64,000 nucleotides of DNA from BOG-908 sp963751795 (lineage in GTDB: Bacteria > Pseudomonadota > Alphaproteobacteria > Acetobacterales > Acetobacteraceae), in contig CAVVVI010000001.1 in assembly GCA_963751795.1 (NCBI GenBank), positions 62,001-126,000 of the forward strand. Direction: 5' to 3'. Numbering within the stretch: position 1 is the stretch's first letter; each line of letters starts with the position of its first letter. Under the pieces are notes generated by a model, which was given only the letters and a program-made list of their open reading frames with translations, had not been told where the DNA came from and did no database searches. Positions 51,480 through 60,058 of this stretch are shown piece after piece. A program made the position numbers and the translations under genes.

Positions 51480-51539
51480 CTTTGGCGCGGGCGGTGCAGG
51501 TGGGGTTTGCTTTTGGCGGTTGTGGGCTGCGGCTAGTCT

Positions 51540-51971
51540 TCAGATCGGGCGGTCGAACCGCGGTTCGGCCCGCTCGCGTGCCGCGTCCCCCAGCCGTGCG
51601 GCGGCGCGCAGCGTTGGGCTGCGCTGTTCGCGCAGCGGCGCGGCGGGGCGTGCAACGGGCAGGGGCGCGGGGGCGGGCGGCTCGGCCGGCCGGGCAGCGA
51701 GCGCGGCCACCGGCTCGCGCGCCGCAGCGGCCCGCAGCAGCGCCGGTGCGTCATACGGCCCGCGCTCGGCGTCGGGCAGGCGCTGCACCAGGATGCGCAG
51801 CTCGCTCTGGATGCCCTCCAGCTGCGCCTCCAGCGCCTCCAGCCGCCCCTTCACGCCGAACACGCTGAACGGCATGGCGCCATACGCCAGCACCAGCAGC
51901 AACACCCCGATCACCACGATCAGCTGCATCCAAGGCGGCATCCAGTCCGGAAAAGCAAACGGCAGAGTCAT
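51540..51971 (-). CDS. Small single-TM protein with coiled-coil segment
   Basis: A 143-aa protein from ATG 51971. A TM helix (about 17-36, LIVVIGVLLLVLAYGAM) is followed by a likely coiled coil (GRLEALEAQLEGIQSELRILVQRL) and a disordered Pro/Ala/Arg tail. No known domain. A start at 51977 would add two residues. Confidence 0.55.
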   Translation of the reverse strand: MTLPFAFPDWMPPWMQLIVVIGVLLLVLAYGAMPFSVFGVKGRLEALEAQLEGIQSELRILVQRLPDAERGPYDAPALLRAAAAREPVAALAARPAEPPAPAPLPVARPAAPLREQRSPTLRAAARLGDAARERAEPRFDRPI

Positions 51972-52031
51972 GCGCAAGCCCTAAGGTGAAGCAGCCCCAA
52001 CCACATCACCAACAAAGGCGTGACAGCCAAG

Positions 52032-52070
52032 CAAAAGTTTTTTGGTTCTTTTTTTCAAAAAAGAAGCGCT
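52032..52070 (+). repeat. Palindromic A/T repeat, copy 13
   Basis: Copy preceded by GCGTGACAGCCAAG. It ends 11 bp from the suhB stop codon. Confidence 0.85.
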
Positions 52071-52080
52071 TGCCTTGCCT

Positions 52081-52923
52081 TTACCCCGCCGCCGCCGAAA
52101 CCCCATCAGCCACCACAGCCAGCAGCTTAGGCTGCAGGTAAGCATTGCCCGCCACCAGATCGTTGTCCGGCCCGTCGCTCACCGCGAACTCCGCCCCGCC
52201 AGGATCGGTCACCGTGCCGCCCGCCTCGCGCACGATCAGCATGCCGGCCGCGCAATCCCAGGCCTTGAGCCCCAGCTCCCAGTAGCCGTCGTAACGGCCC
52301 GCCGCGACCCAGGCCAGGTCCAGCGCCGCCGAGCCGAAGCGCCGCACCCCGGCCGTGGCCGGCATCAGCGCGCCCAGCGTGCGGGCGAAGGCGAGGCGGT
52401 TGCGCGCGGTAACGGCGGCGAACGGGATGCCGGTGGCGAACAGCGCGTCGCTCATCTCCCGCCGGGCCGAGACGCGCAGCCGGCGGTCGTTGAGGTAGGC
52501 ACCCACGCCCTTCTCGGCCCAGAACATCTCGGCGGCGGCCGGCGCGTAGATCATCGCGGCCACCACTTCCACGCCGCCATCCTGCGCGCGGCGCTGCAGC
52601 GCCATGCTGATCGCCCAATGCGGGATGCCATGCAGGAAGTTGGTGGTGCCGTCCAGCGGGTCGATCACCCAGCGCCAGGTCCAGTTGTCGCCGCCCGAGG
52701 CGCCGGCTTCCTCCATCAGGAACGCGTAGCCCGGCCGCGCCTTGGTCAGCTCCTCGCGCAGCGTGGCTTCGGCGCGCAGATCGGCCTGGCTGACGAAATC
52801 CGACGGCCCCTTGATGCTGACCTGCAGCTGCTCGACCTCGTTGAAATCCCGCAGCAGCCGCTTGGAAGCCTTCTGCGCGGCGTTCTGCATGATCGTCATG
52901 TGCGGCGAGAGGCGAAGGGCCAT
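52081..52923 (-). CDS. suhB: Inositol monophosphatase family protein
   Basis: A 280-aa Mg2+-dependent phosphatase. The metal site includes EE of FLMEEAG, DPLDGTTNF and the C-terminal WDCAAGMLI. Family members dephosphorylate myo-inositol-1-phosphate; SuhB also binds the antitermination complex in E. coli. ATG 52923 (MALRLSPHM) is chosen, since the upstream 30 residues are Pro-rich noise. A palindromic repeat abuts the stop. Confidence 0.9.
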   Translation of the reverse strand: MALRLSPHMTIMQNAAQKASKRLLRDFNEVEQLQVSIKGPSDFVSQADLRAEATLREELTKARPGYAFLMEEAGASGGDNWTWRWVIDPLDGTTNFLHGIPHWAISMALQRRAQDGGVEVVAAMIYAPAAAEMFWAEKGVGAYLNDRRLRVSARREMSDALFATGIPFAAVTARNRLAFARTLGALMPATAGVRRFGSAALDLAWVAAGRYDGYWELGLKAWDCAAGMLIVREAGGTVTDPGGAEFAVSDGPDNDLVAGNAYLQPKLLAVVADGVSAAAG

Positions 52924-53146
52924 GATGGGCGAACTTTCAGGTGCCGGGCAGGCGGGCCGGGGAGGATCAGATGGGTCGAGCCGAACGCAGGTCAGGTCAC
53001 CGCGGCGTGGCACACCGCGTCATTCAGACGGTGCCCTGCCGGCTTCGGGCAACGATGCGCCACGACCAGCAGAAGGTGCAGCGCCGGCGTGGGAACCTCA
53101 GGCCGAACGGCCGGCGCACAGGCCGCCGTCGGGTGGCCGAACGTCG

Positions 53147-53713
53147 CTAGCCTTTGGCGCGCTCCACGTAGCTGCCATCCTCGGTCCGCACCACCACCCG
53201 CTCGCCGGCTTCCACGAAGGGCGGCACCAGCGTCTTGACGCCGTTCGACAGCTTGGCCGGCTTGTAGCTGGAGCTGGCCGTCTGCCCCTTCACCACCGGA
53301 TCGGCTTCCACGATCTCGAGCGTGACCATCTGCGGCAGATGCGCGCCCACCGGCTCGCCTTCCACCAGATCCACGTCGATCACCATGTTGTCCTGCAGGA
53401 ACGGCGCCTGGTCGCCAAGCAGGCCCAGCGGCACGATCGTCTGCTCGAAGGTCTCGGGGTCCATCAGCACGATGTTGTCGCCATCGGTGTAGGAGTAGGT
53501 GAAATCCTTGTTGTCGGTCATCAGCCGCTCGACCGTGTCGGCGGTGCGCCAGCGCTCGTTGGTCTTGTTGCCGGTCTTGAGGTCGCGCATCTCCACCTGA
53601 ATGAAGGCGCCGCCCTTGCCGGGCGTGATGATCTGCTGCTTGAGCACCGTCCAGCGGCGGCCGTCATGCTCGATCACCTGGCCGGCGCGGATCAGGTTGG
53701 CCTGCTGCTTCAT
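53147..53713 (-). CDS. efp: Translation elongation factor P
   Basis: A 188-aa three-domain EF-P that relieves ribosome stalling at proline runs. The loop PGKGGAF carries the modifiable lysine K33, which would receive beta-lysine from the two enzymes encoded nearby (epmB, epmA). The length and C-terminus (GERVVVRTEDGSYVERAK) are typical. It lies downstream of epmB in the same direction, 54 bp apart. Confidence 0.95.
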   Translation of the reverse strand: MKQQANLIRAGQVIEHDGRRWTVLKQQIITPGKGGAFIQVEMRDLKTGNKTNERWRTADTVERLMTDNKDFTYSYTDGDNIVLMDPETFEQTIVPLGLLGDQAPFLQDNMVIDVDLVEGEPVGAHLPQMVTLEIVEADPVVKGQTASSSYKPAKLSNGVKTLVPPFVEAGERVVVRTEDGSYVERAKG

Positions 53714-53767
53714 GGCGAAACTCTTGCTTTAAGGTCGTGACGGTCCGCAAGGCGGGTGGCGGGCTGT

Positions 53768-54802
53768 CTACCGGCCCGGCGGCGCCCCGGCAAGCGCGTG
53801 CCGGGTGCCCTGCGGATCGCGCACGCCGCCCGCGCCGTCCAGATAGACGGGACCGATCGGCACCTTGCCGAACCCGCCCTCGATGTCGAGCACGTAGGTG
53901 GGCCAGGCCAGGCCGGTCACGCGCCCGCGCAGGCCGGCCAGCAGCGCCTGGCCTTCCGCAATCGGCACCGCGAAGCGCGCCGTGCCGGGCGCCGGGTCGA
54001 GCTGGTGCAGGTAGTAGGGTTTGATGCGGTGGCGGAGCATGGCGCGGAACAGCGCTTCGAGCGCGGCCACGCTGTTGTTGACGCCGCGCAGCAGCACGGA
54101 CTGGCCGAGCACCGGCACCGCTTGGGCCTGGATCGCGCGGATGGCGGCGGCGGCGGCGGCCGAGAACTCGCGCGCGTGGTTGGCGTGCAGCACCAGCCAG
54201 ACCGGCTTGTCGCACGCCATCGCGGCCGCCAGCGCGGCAGTCACCCGCGCCGGATCGGCCACCGGCACGCGGCTATGCACCCGCAGCAGCTCCACATGCG
54301 GCACGGCGGCCAATGCGCCCAGCAGCCAGGCCAGCCGCCGCGGGCTCAGCAGCAGCGGGTCGCCGCCGGTCAGGATCACCTCGCGCACTTCCGGCCGCCC
54401 GGCCACGTAGGCCACCGCGGCCTCCAGCTCGGCCTGGCTCAGCAGCCCGCCATCGGGCCCCACCTGCTCGCGCCGAAAGCAAAAGCGGCAATAGAGCGGG
54501 CATACCAGCAGCGGCTTGATCAGCACCCGGTCGGCATAGCGATGCACCACGCCGCGCACCGGCGAATGCGCCGCGTCGCCCACCGGATCGCCCAGCTCGT
54601 GGGCTGCCGTCACCAGCTCGTCCGCGTGCGGCACCACCTGCCGCCCGATCGGGTCGTCGGCGCTCTCGATCAGCCCGGCAAACGCGGGCGGCACGGCAAT
54701 GGCGTAGCGCGCCGCCACACGCTCCATAGCCTCGCGGCTGGCCTCCGGCAGCAGGCCGGCGCGGATCAGGGCTTCAGGTGTGCGGAGCGTGTCATCGGGC
54801 AT
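53768..54802 (-). CDS. epmB: EF-P (R)-beta-lysylation protein EpmB, lysine 2,3-aminomutase-like
   Basis: A 344-aa radical-SAM/PLP enzyme that isomerises alpha-lysine to beta-lysine. The SAM cluster motif is C101-x3-C105-x2-C108 (CPLYCRFCF). EVILTGGDPLLLS and the C-terminal TRFAVPIAEG match KamA-type proteins, but the short length without the long N- and C-terminal extensions fits EpmB. It is adjacent to efp; epmA lies 640 bp away on the other strand. Confidence 0.9.
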   Translation of the reverse strand: MPDDTLRTPEALIRAGLLPEASREAMERVAARYAIAVPPAFAGLIESADDPIGRQVVPHADELVTAAHELGDPVGDAAHSPVRGVVHRYADRVLIKPLLVCPLYCRFCFRREQVGPDGGLLSQAELEAAVAYVAGRPEVREVILTGGDPLLLSPRRLAWLLGALAAVPHVELLRVHSRVPVADPARVTAALAAAMACDKPVWLVLHANHAREFSAAAAAAIRAIQAQAVPVLGQSVLLRGVNNSVAALEALFRAMLRHRIKPYYLHQLDPAPGTARFAVPIAEGQALLAGLRGRVTGLAWPTYVLDIEGGFGKVPIGPVYLDGAGGVRDPQGTRHALAGAPPGR

Positions 54803-54860
54803 GGGCTGCGATGCCTAGCACCGCAAGCCGCCCGCGCCACCCCCGCACCACGCCGCCGGC

Positions 54861-55316
54861 TCAGTCGACGGTCACCGGCCCCCGCGCTGCCGGCACCGCC
54901 GCCACGGGCGCCGCGCCCGGCACCAGCGCCGCCGGCGACAGCGACATGTTGACCACGCTGTCGTATTTGTTGTCGGCCCCGGTGCTGCTGTCCACCGCCC
55001 AGGCCAAGGGGCCCGTCAGCACGCCACCCAGCACGTCGGCCATTGCCGCACCCGCCACGCCCGAATGGTTCAGGTAAGTCGCCTGCGCGAACCCGTCCTT
55101 GTCGCAGATCACCATCAGATCGTGTTTCGTCTTCTGCACCGTCGCCGCGGCTGGCGTGGCCATGATGCTCGCCACCACCGCGCCCTGCCGGTTGAACGTG
55201 CAATGCGCCCCCGGCGGATTGGTATTGACGGTGATCGTCTGGCTCGTTCCATCGAAAATAGCCGCACAGCCGCTTAGACCAAGCAGACCAACCAGCAACA
55301 CACAGGCATGACGCAT
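54861..55316 (-). CDS. Lipoprotein of unknown function
   Basis: A 151-aa protein with a lipobox LLGLSGC and lipidated cysteine C17. The mature part has a PEGA-like beta segment (SQTITVNTNPPGAHCTFNRQG) and a Gly/Ala-rich stretch (AAMADVLGGVLTGPLAWAVDS) typical of small outer-membrane-associated lipoproteins. ATG 55316 gives a proper signal peptide. It lies between epmB and epmA but has no evident link to EF-P. Confidence 0.75.
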   Translation of the reverse strand: MRHACVLLVGLLGLSGCAAIFDGTSQTITVNTNPPGAHCTFNRQGAVVASIMATPAAATVQKTKHDLMVICDKDGFAQATYLNHSGVAGAAMADVLGGVLTGPLAWAVDSSTGADNKYDSVVNMSLSPAALVPGAAPVAAVPAARGPVTVD

Positions 55317-55372
55317 CAGAACAATCCAACAGAATGTAACGTTCCGATACCACACTAAACACCCGAACCAAG

Positions 55373-55408
55373 CAAAAGTTTTTTACTTCTTTTTTCGAAG
55401 AAGGCCTT
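55373..55408 (+). repeat. Palindromic A/T repeat, copy 14 (shortened)
   Basis: Shortened hairpin (CTTCTTTTTTCGAAG) about 30 bp before the epmA start. Confidence 0.75.
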
Positions 55409-55438
55409 CCTCCCTGCCCGCCACCGAAAAGCATCCGC

Positions 55439-56449
55439 ATGCCAAACCCACCCTGGCACCCCAACGCCCTGGCCGACCGCATCGGCTTCCTCCGCCGCCG
55501 CGCCCGCCTCACCCAGGCCACCCGCGCCTTCTTCGATGCGCGTGGCTACCTGGAAGTCGAAACCCCCTACGCCGTCAGCGCACCCGGCGAGGAGGTGCAT
55601 CTGCAGGCTTTCGCCACGACGCTGCGCCGGCCGGACGGCACGCAGCTTCCGCGATGGCTGCACACCAGCCCGGAATTCGCCATGAAGCGCCTGCTGGTGG
55701 CCGGGGCCGGGCCGATCTTCCAGCTCGCCCGCGTATGGCGCAACGGCGAGGCCGGCGACCTGCACACGCCCGAATTCACCATGCTGGAATGGTATCGCCC
55801 CGGCGCCAGCCTGGCTGCGCTGATGGACGAGACGGAGGCTTTCCTGCGCGCCGTGCTGCCGCCGGTCTGCACGCGGGCCGGCATCACGGTCGATCTCGCC
55901 GCCTTCGAGCGCCTGACCATGGAAGAGGCGTTCAGCCGCCACGCCGGCGCCGATCTGCTCGGCACGCTCGACGATGCGCCGGCCCTGGCCGCCTCGGCCG
56001 GTGCCACGCTGCGGCCCGGCGAGGGCTGGGATGATCTGTTCTTCCGCCTGCTGCTCGAGCGGATCGAGCCGCAGATCGGGCGCGGGCACCCCACCTTCCT
56101 CACGCATTGGCCGGCCGCACAGGCGGCACTGGCGGTGCGCGATCCGGCCGATCCCAGGGTGGCGCTGCGGTTCGAGCTGTTCGCCGGCGGCATGGAGCTC
56201 GCCAATGCGTTCGAGGAGCTGACGGATGCCGCCGAGCAGCGCGCCCGCTTCGTGGCCGACCGCGCGCGGCGCCATGCGATCGGCGGTGCGGACTGGCCGA
56301 TGGACGAGGCGTTCCTCGCCGCGCTGGGCCACGGCCTGCCGCCTTGCGCGGGCATCGCGCTGGGGTTCGACCGGCTTGCAATGCTGGCCTGCGGTGCGCA
56401 GCGAATCGCACAGGTGCAGTGGTTGCCCGACGATACGCAACCCATGTGA
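55439..56449 (+). CDS. epmA: EF-P--(R)-beta-lysine ligase
   Basis: A 336-aa class II lysyl-tRNA synthetase paralogue lacking the anticodon-binding domain (EpmA/GenX/PoxA). Motif 2 is FQLARVWRNGE and motif 3 GIALGFDRLAM. It activates beta-lysine and attaches it to K33 of EF-P. It is divergent from the lipoprotein gene, with a palindromic repeat about 30 bp before its start. Confidence 0.93.
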   Translation: MPNPPWHPNALADRIGFLRRRARLTQATRAFFDARGYLEVETPYAVSAPGEEVHLQAFATTLRRPDGTQLPRWLHTSPEFAMKRLLVAGAGPIFQLARVWRNGEAGDLHTPEFTMLEWYRPGASLAALMDETEAFLRAVLPPVCTRAGITVDLAAFERLTMEEAFSRHAGADLLGTLDDAPALAASAGATLRPGEGWDDLFFRLLLERIEPQIGRGHPTFLTHWPAAQAALAVRDPADPRVALRFELFAGGMELANAFEELTDAAEQRARFVADRARRHAIGGADWPMDEAFLAALGHGLPPCAGIALGFDRLAMLACGAQRIAQVQWLPDDTQPM

Positions 56450-56546
56450 AGGCCACGAGTAGAACTCAGTACAGCCGCGACCTGGCCGCCCGGCCCGTTC
56501 GGGCCACCAGCGTCCCCGCCGGCCTTTCAGGAGCCACGCCCCCGCC

Positions 56547-56939
56547 ATGCGCAGCATCGCCACACTCGCCGCCGTCTTCGCCCTTGCCGGCTGCGCCTAT
56601 CCCAATCCGAACCACGTCAAGGAGCTGAACGCGCTGGTTGGCAAAACCGAGCCCGACCTGCTGCGCAGCTACGGCGTGCCCACGCGCACCTACGACACCA
56701 GCGGGCTGCGCTTCGTCTCCTACCAGATGAACCGCATCGAATCCGTCCCCGGCGACGGGTTCGGCCCGGGCTTCGGCTATGGCGGGTTCGGGTATGGCGG
56801 TTTCGGCTACGGCGGCGGCTTCGGCTATGGCGGGATCGGCGGCTTCGGGCCGGAGATCATCCAGCGCAACTGCGACACCACCTTCGAGCTGCAGGCCGGG
56901 ATCGTTAAATCCTGGAGCCTGCGCGGCAACGCCTGCTGA
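56547..56939 (+). CDS. Small lipoprotein with Gly-Phe-Gly-Tyr repeats
   Basis: A 130-aa protein with a lipobox FALAGC (C16). The first part (NALVGKTEPDLLRSYGVPTRTYDTSG) resembles the SmpA/BamE-like fold. A run of GFGYGG units occupies about 70-97, followed by a C-terminal strand with two cysteines. Function unknown. A canonical terminator follows the stop. Confidence 0.75.
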   Translation: MRSIATLAAVFALAGCAYPNPNHVKELNALVGKTEPDLLRSYGVPTRTYDTSGLRFVSYQMNRIESVPGDGFGPGFGYGGFGYGGFGYGGGFGYGGIGGFGPEIIQRNCDTTFELQAGIVKSWSLRGNAC

Positions 56940-56945
56940 GGCGGC

Positions 56946-56976
56946 CGGGCGGCCCCGCTTCGGAGCCGCCCGTTTT
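56946..56976 (+). terminator. Rho-independent terminator
   Basis: CGGGCGGC (56946-56953) pairs with GCCGCCCG (56965-56972), with further CCG/CGG pairing around a CTT loop, and is followed directly by TTTT. It terminates the GFGY lipoprotein gene and lies before the convergent secB end. Confidence 0.75.
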
Positions 56977-56984
56977 ACACAAGC

Positions 56985-57521
56985 CTAGTTGGGCGCTGCC
57001 ACCTGCGGCGCCGCACCCGCCTGCTGGCGGCGGCTCTGCCACAGGCCCACGAAGTCGATCGGCTGCAGCAGCACGGGCGGGAAGCCGCCCTCTCGCGTCA
57101 CGTCCGACAGCACCGAGCGGGCGAAGGGGAACAGCAGGCGCGGGCATTCGATCAGCAGCAGCGGCTCGATGGCATCCTGCGGCACGCCGTTCAGCGTGAA
57201 CACGCCGGCATATTGCAGCTCGGCGATGAACACCGGCCGGCCCTCGGCGGGCTGCGCCGTGCCGTTGGCGGCGCCGGCGGCCGGCGTCTCGCGCGCTTCG
57301 GCTTTGACGGCCAGCACCACCTCGAACACGTTCTGGCCTTCCTGCAGCGCACGCGCCTGCACGTCCAGGTTGATCTGCACGGCCGGCTGGCTGCGCAGCG
57401 TCGCGTAGATCTCCGGCGCGTTCGGCACCTCGAAGGAGAGGTCCTTGATGTACTGCACATTGACGACCAGCGGCGGCATGGCCTGCTGCGGGGCGTTGGG
57501 GTCGGCGGCGGTCTCGGACAT
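56985..57521 (-). CDS. secB: Protein-export chaperone SecB
   Basis: A 178-aa cytoplasmic chaperone that keeps preproteins unfolded and delivers them to SecA. Typical segments are VQYIKDLSFEVPNAPEIY, YAGVFTLNGVP and the conserved IECPRLLFPFARSVLSDVTREGGFPPVLLQPIDF. An Ala/Gly insert at about 83-95 is usual in this group. It is convergent with the lipoprotein gene. Confidence 0.95.
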   Translation of the reverse strand: MSETAADPNAPQQAMPPLVVNVQYIKDLSFEVPNAPEIYATLRSQPAVQINLDVQARALQEGQNVFEVVLAVKAEARETPAAGAANGTAQPAEGRPVFIAELQYAGVFTLNGVPQDAIEPLLLIECPRLLFPFARSVLSDVTREGGFPPVLLQPIDFVGLWQSRRQQAGAAPQVAAPN

Positions 57522-57607
57522 GGCTGGCGGCTCCTGATCGGTGGGCGGGCCGGTAGCACGCGCGGTGTGCGCCGCCTAGACCACGGCGGGCGCGGGCAGG
57601 GGGCCGA

Positions 57608-58141
57608 TCAGCCGGTGGCTGCGGCGGGGTCGTAATGGACCCACTGCCCGTTCTCCAGGCTCAGCCCGGTCAGGGTCAGCAGGAACGCCCAGTGGCTCAC
57701 CACCATGGTCGTGGCCGCCTCGGGGTCGGCCGCCATCTCGGCCCGGAAGGCGGCGGCGCGCGCCTCCACGCTCTCCTCGCTCTCGGTGGCGGCGGGCCAC
57801 CACACCTCGTCCAGCGCCGCGAAATCATGGCTGGGCCAGGCCGCCGCCAGCACCGCGGGCGGCGAGCCGATGTCGCATTTGAAATGGTAGCGCTCCCGCA
57901 CGCCGGCATGCACCTGCACCTGCAGGCCCAGCGCCTGGGCGGTGGGGGCCGCGGTCTGCAGCGCCCGCGTGTAAGGCGAAGCGAGGATGCGGGTGAGCCC
58001 CGCGTCGCGCAGGGCCGCGGCCGCGGCCTCGGCCTGCGCCTGGCCCAGCGGCGTCAGCCTGGGGTCGGTGATGCCGGGGTCCCGCTTGGTAGCCGAGAAG
58101 TGCAGGTTGAACTCGCTTTGGCCGTGGCGCATCAGGATCAT
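57608..58141 (-). CDS. Histidine phosphatase (phosphoglycerate mutase-like) family protein
   Basis: A 177-aa protein with the catalytic RHGQSEFN at 5-12 and the second histidine in MVVSHWAF. Conserved LTPLGQAQAEAAA follows. Members dephosphorylate a wide range of small molecules; the substrate is unknown. It is upstream of secB in the same direction (87-bp gap) and divergent from the Tim44-type gene. Confidence 0.85.
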   Translation of the reverse strand: MILMRHGQSEFNLHFSATKRDPGITDPRLTPLGQAQAEAAAAALRDAGLTRILASPYTRALQTAAPTAQALGLQVQVHAGVRERYHFKCDIGSPPAVLAAAWPSHDFAALDEVWWPAATESEESVEARAAAFRAEMAADPEAATTMVVSHWAFLLTLTGLSLENGQWVHYDPAAATG

Positions 58142-58253
58142 CGGCGCGTGCTAGCGCCAAAGGGGGCGCGACGGAAGCCGCCATGGCCGGCGCACGCTGT
58201 TGTCCCGGCGCAGGCGTCTCCCTATGTGCAGCCGCTGTAACGGGAGAGTGCGA

Positions 58254-58910
58254 GTGCAAGCCGCCGGCGGCCTACCCATCGACCTGATCCTGTTCGCGAT
58301 GATCGCCGCGTTCCTGGTGCTCCGCCTGCGCAGCATCCTCGGCCGCCGCACCGGCTTCGACGGCACGCCTGCGCCGGCCGCCGCGCTGCGCCCGCGTGCA
58401 CTAGGCGGCGAGCCGGCCGCCGCACCGGCCCAGCCGGCCCGCCCGCTGCCCGATGCCGCCGGCCCGGTGGGCCGCACCATGGCCGCGATGCAGGCGATCG
58501 ACCGCCGGTTCGAACCGGCGCAGTTCCTCGCCGGCGCCGAACACGCCTTCCGCATCATCGTGGCCGCCTTTGCCGCCGGCGAGCGTGCCACGCTGCGCCC
58601 GTTGCTGACGCCGGCCACCTTCGAGGCGTTCGAGACCGTGATCGCCGCGCGCGAGGCTGCCGGCCACACCCAGCGCACCGACCTGCGCACCGTGGACGAG
58701 GTGACGATCACCGACGCCGTGCTGGCCGACCACCAGGCGACCTTGGTGGTCCGCTTCGTCTCCAACCAGGTCAACATCACCAGCGATGCCGCCGGCACCC
58801 CGGTATCGGGCACCGACGCGGTCACCGAGATCCACGATGTGTGGAGCTTCGTGCGCGAGCTGGGCTCGCCGGACCTCACCTGGCGCCTGGCCGCGGCCCG
58901 CAGCGGCTGA
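58254..58910 (+). CDS. timA: Tim44/TimA-type membrane-associated protein
   Basis: A 218-aa protein with an N-terminal TM helix (PIDLILFAMIAAFLVLRL), a Pro/Ala-rich linker and a C-terminal Tim44-like domain (QFLAGAEHAFRIIVAAFAAGE ... LVVRFVSNQVN). The order opposed to secB and followed by mltA matches alphaproteobacterial TimA, related to the mitochondrial import-motor protein. GTG 58254 with GGGAG upstream is preferred; GTG 58248 is possible. Its bacterial role is uncertain. Confidence 0.82.
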   Translation: MQAAGGLPIDLILFAMIAAFLVLRLRSILGRRTGFDGTPAPAAALRPRALGGEPAAAPAQPARPLPDAAGPVGRTMAAMQAIDRRFEPAQFLAGAEHAFRIIVAAFAAGERATLRPLLTPATFEAFETVIAAREAAGHTQRTDLRTVDEVTITDAVLADHQATLVVRFVSNQVNITSDAAGTPVSGTDAVTEIHDVWSFVRELGSPDLTWRLAAARSG

Positions 58911-58912
58911 GC

Positions 58913-60053
58913 GTGCGGCGGGCAATCCGGCCGGCGCTGGCGGCGTGCCTACTGGCCGCCGGCTGCGTGCGCCCACCCGCGCCGGGCGGCCTGGTCGCGG
59001 TGCGGTTCGCGCAAATTCCCGGCTGGCCGGCCGATACGCTGGCGGCCACCCTGCCCGCGCTTCATGCCGGCTGCCGCAGGCTGGCCACCCTGCCGCCGGA
59101 AACCATGCTGGGCGGCAGCGGCGTGGCCGCACAGGCGGGCGGCATGGCGGGCCAATGGGCTGCGCCCTGCGCTGCGGCCGCCGCGCTGGTGCCCGGCGAC
59201 GAAGCCGCCACGCGGCGCTTCTACGAGACCTGGTTCCAGCCCTACCGCATCGCCGCGCCGGGCCTGGTCACCGGCTATTACGAGCCGGAACTGCGCGGTG
59301 CCCTGGCGCCAGGCGGCCCCTACCAGACACCCGTGCTGGCGCGGCCGACAGACCTGGTGCGCCCGCCCCGCCGCCCCCGGCGAGCCGCCGGCGCTGGGCC
59401 GCCTGCAGCAGGGCGCACTGCTTGCCTACTGGTCGCGAGCCGAGATCGGCGCCGGCCGCATGGGTGCCGCCGCCCGCCCGCTGGTGTGGCTGGCCAGCCC
59501 GATCGACCTGTTCTTCCTGCAGATCCAGGGCGCCGGACGCGTGCGCTTGGCCGACGGCACGCTGGTGCGCCTGGGCTATGACGGCAAGAACGGCCGCCCC
59601 TACACCCCGATCGGCCGCCTGCTGGTGGCGCGCCACGCGCTGGCGCCCGAAGCGGTCAGCATGCAGTCCATCCGCGCCTGGCTGGCAGCCAATCCGGCGC
59701 AGGCCAATGCGGTGATGAACAGCAACGAGGATTACGTGTTCTTCCGCGTGCTGCCCGATGCCAGCCCGCAATCGGGCCCGCCCGGCGCGCTGGGCGTGCC
59801 GTTGCAGGCCGGCCGCAGCGCGGCCGTGGACCGCCACGCCATCCCGCTCGGCGCACCCGTCTTCCTCGATACCACCGACCCGATGACGGGCGCGCCCTGG
59901 CGCCGCCTGCTGCTGGCACAGGATGTGGGCTCCGACATCGTGGGCGCGGCCCGCACCGACGTGTTTTTCGGCACGGGCGACGCCGCCGAGGCGGCAGCCG
60001 GGCGCATGCACGCGGCCGGCGTGGATTACGTGCTGCTGCCGCGGCCCGGCTGA
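58913..60053 (+). pseudogene. mltA: Membrane-bound lytic transglycosylase MltA, frameshifted
   Basis: MltA cleaves peptidoglycan glycan strands at the outer membrane. A GTG at 58913 gives a lipobox (LLAAGC). The first frame runs through GLVTGYYEPELRGAL to TDLVRP. The second continues LGRLQQGALLAYWSRAEI, FFLQIQGAGRVRL, VFFRVLPD and the catalytic-type AQDVGSDIVGAARTDVFFGTG to the stop. One surplus base in the C-rich 59361-59380 explains the break; the length is 3n+1. Probably a consensus error. It starts 2 bp after the Tim44-type gene. Confidence 0.87.
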
Positions 60054-60058
60054 GCGCG

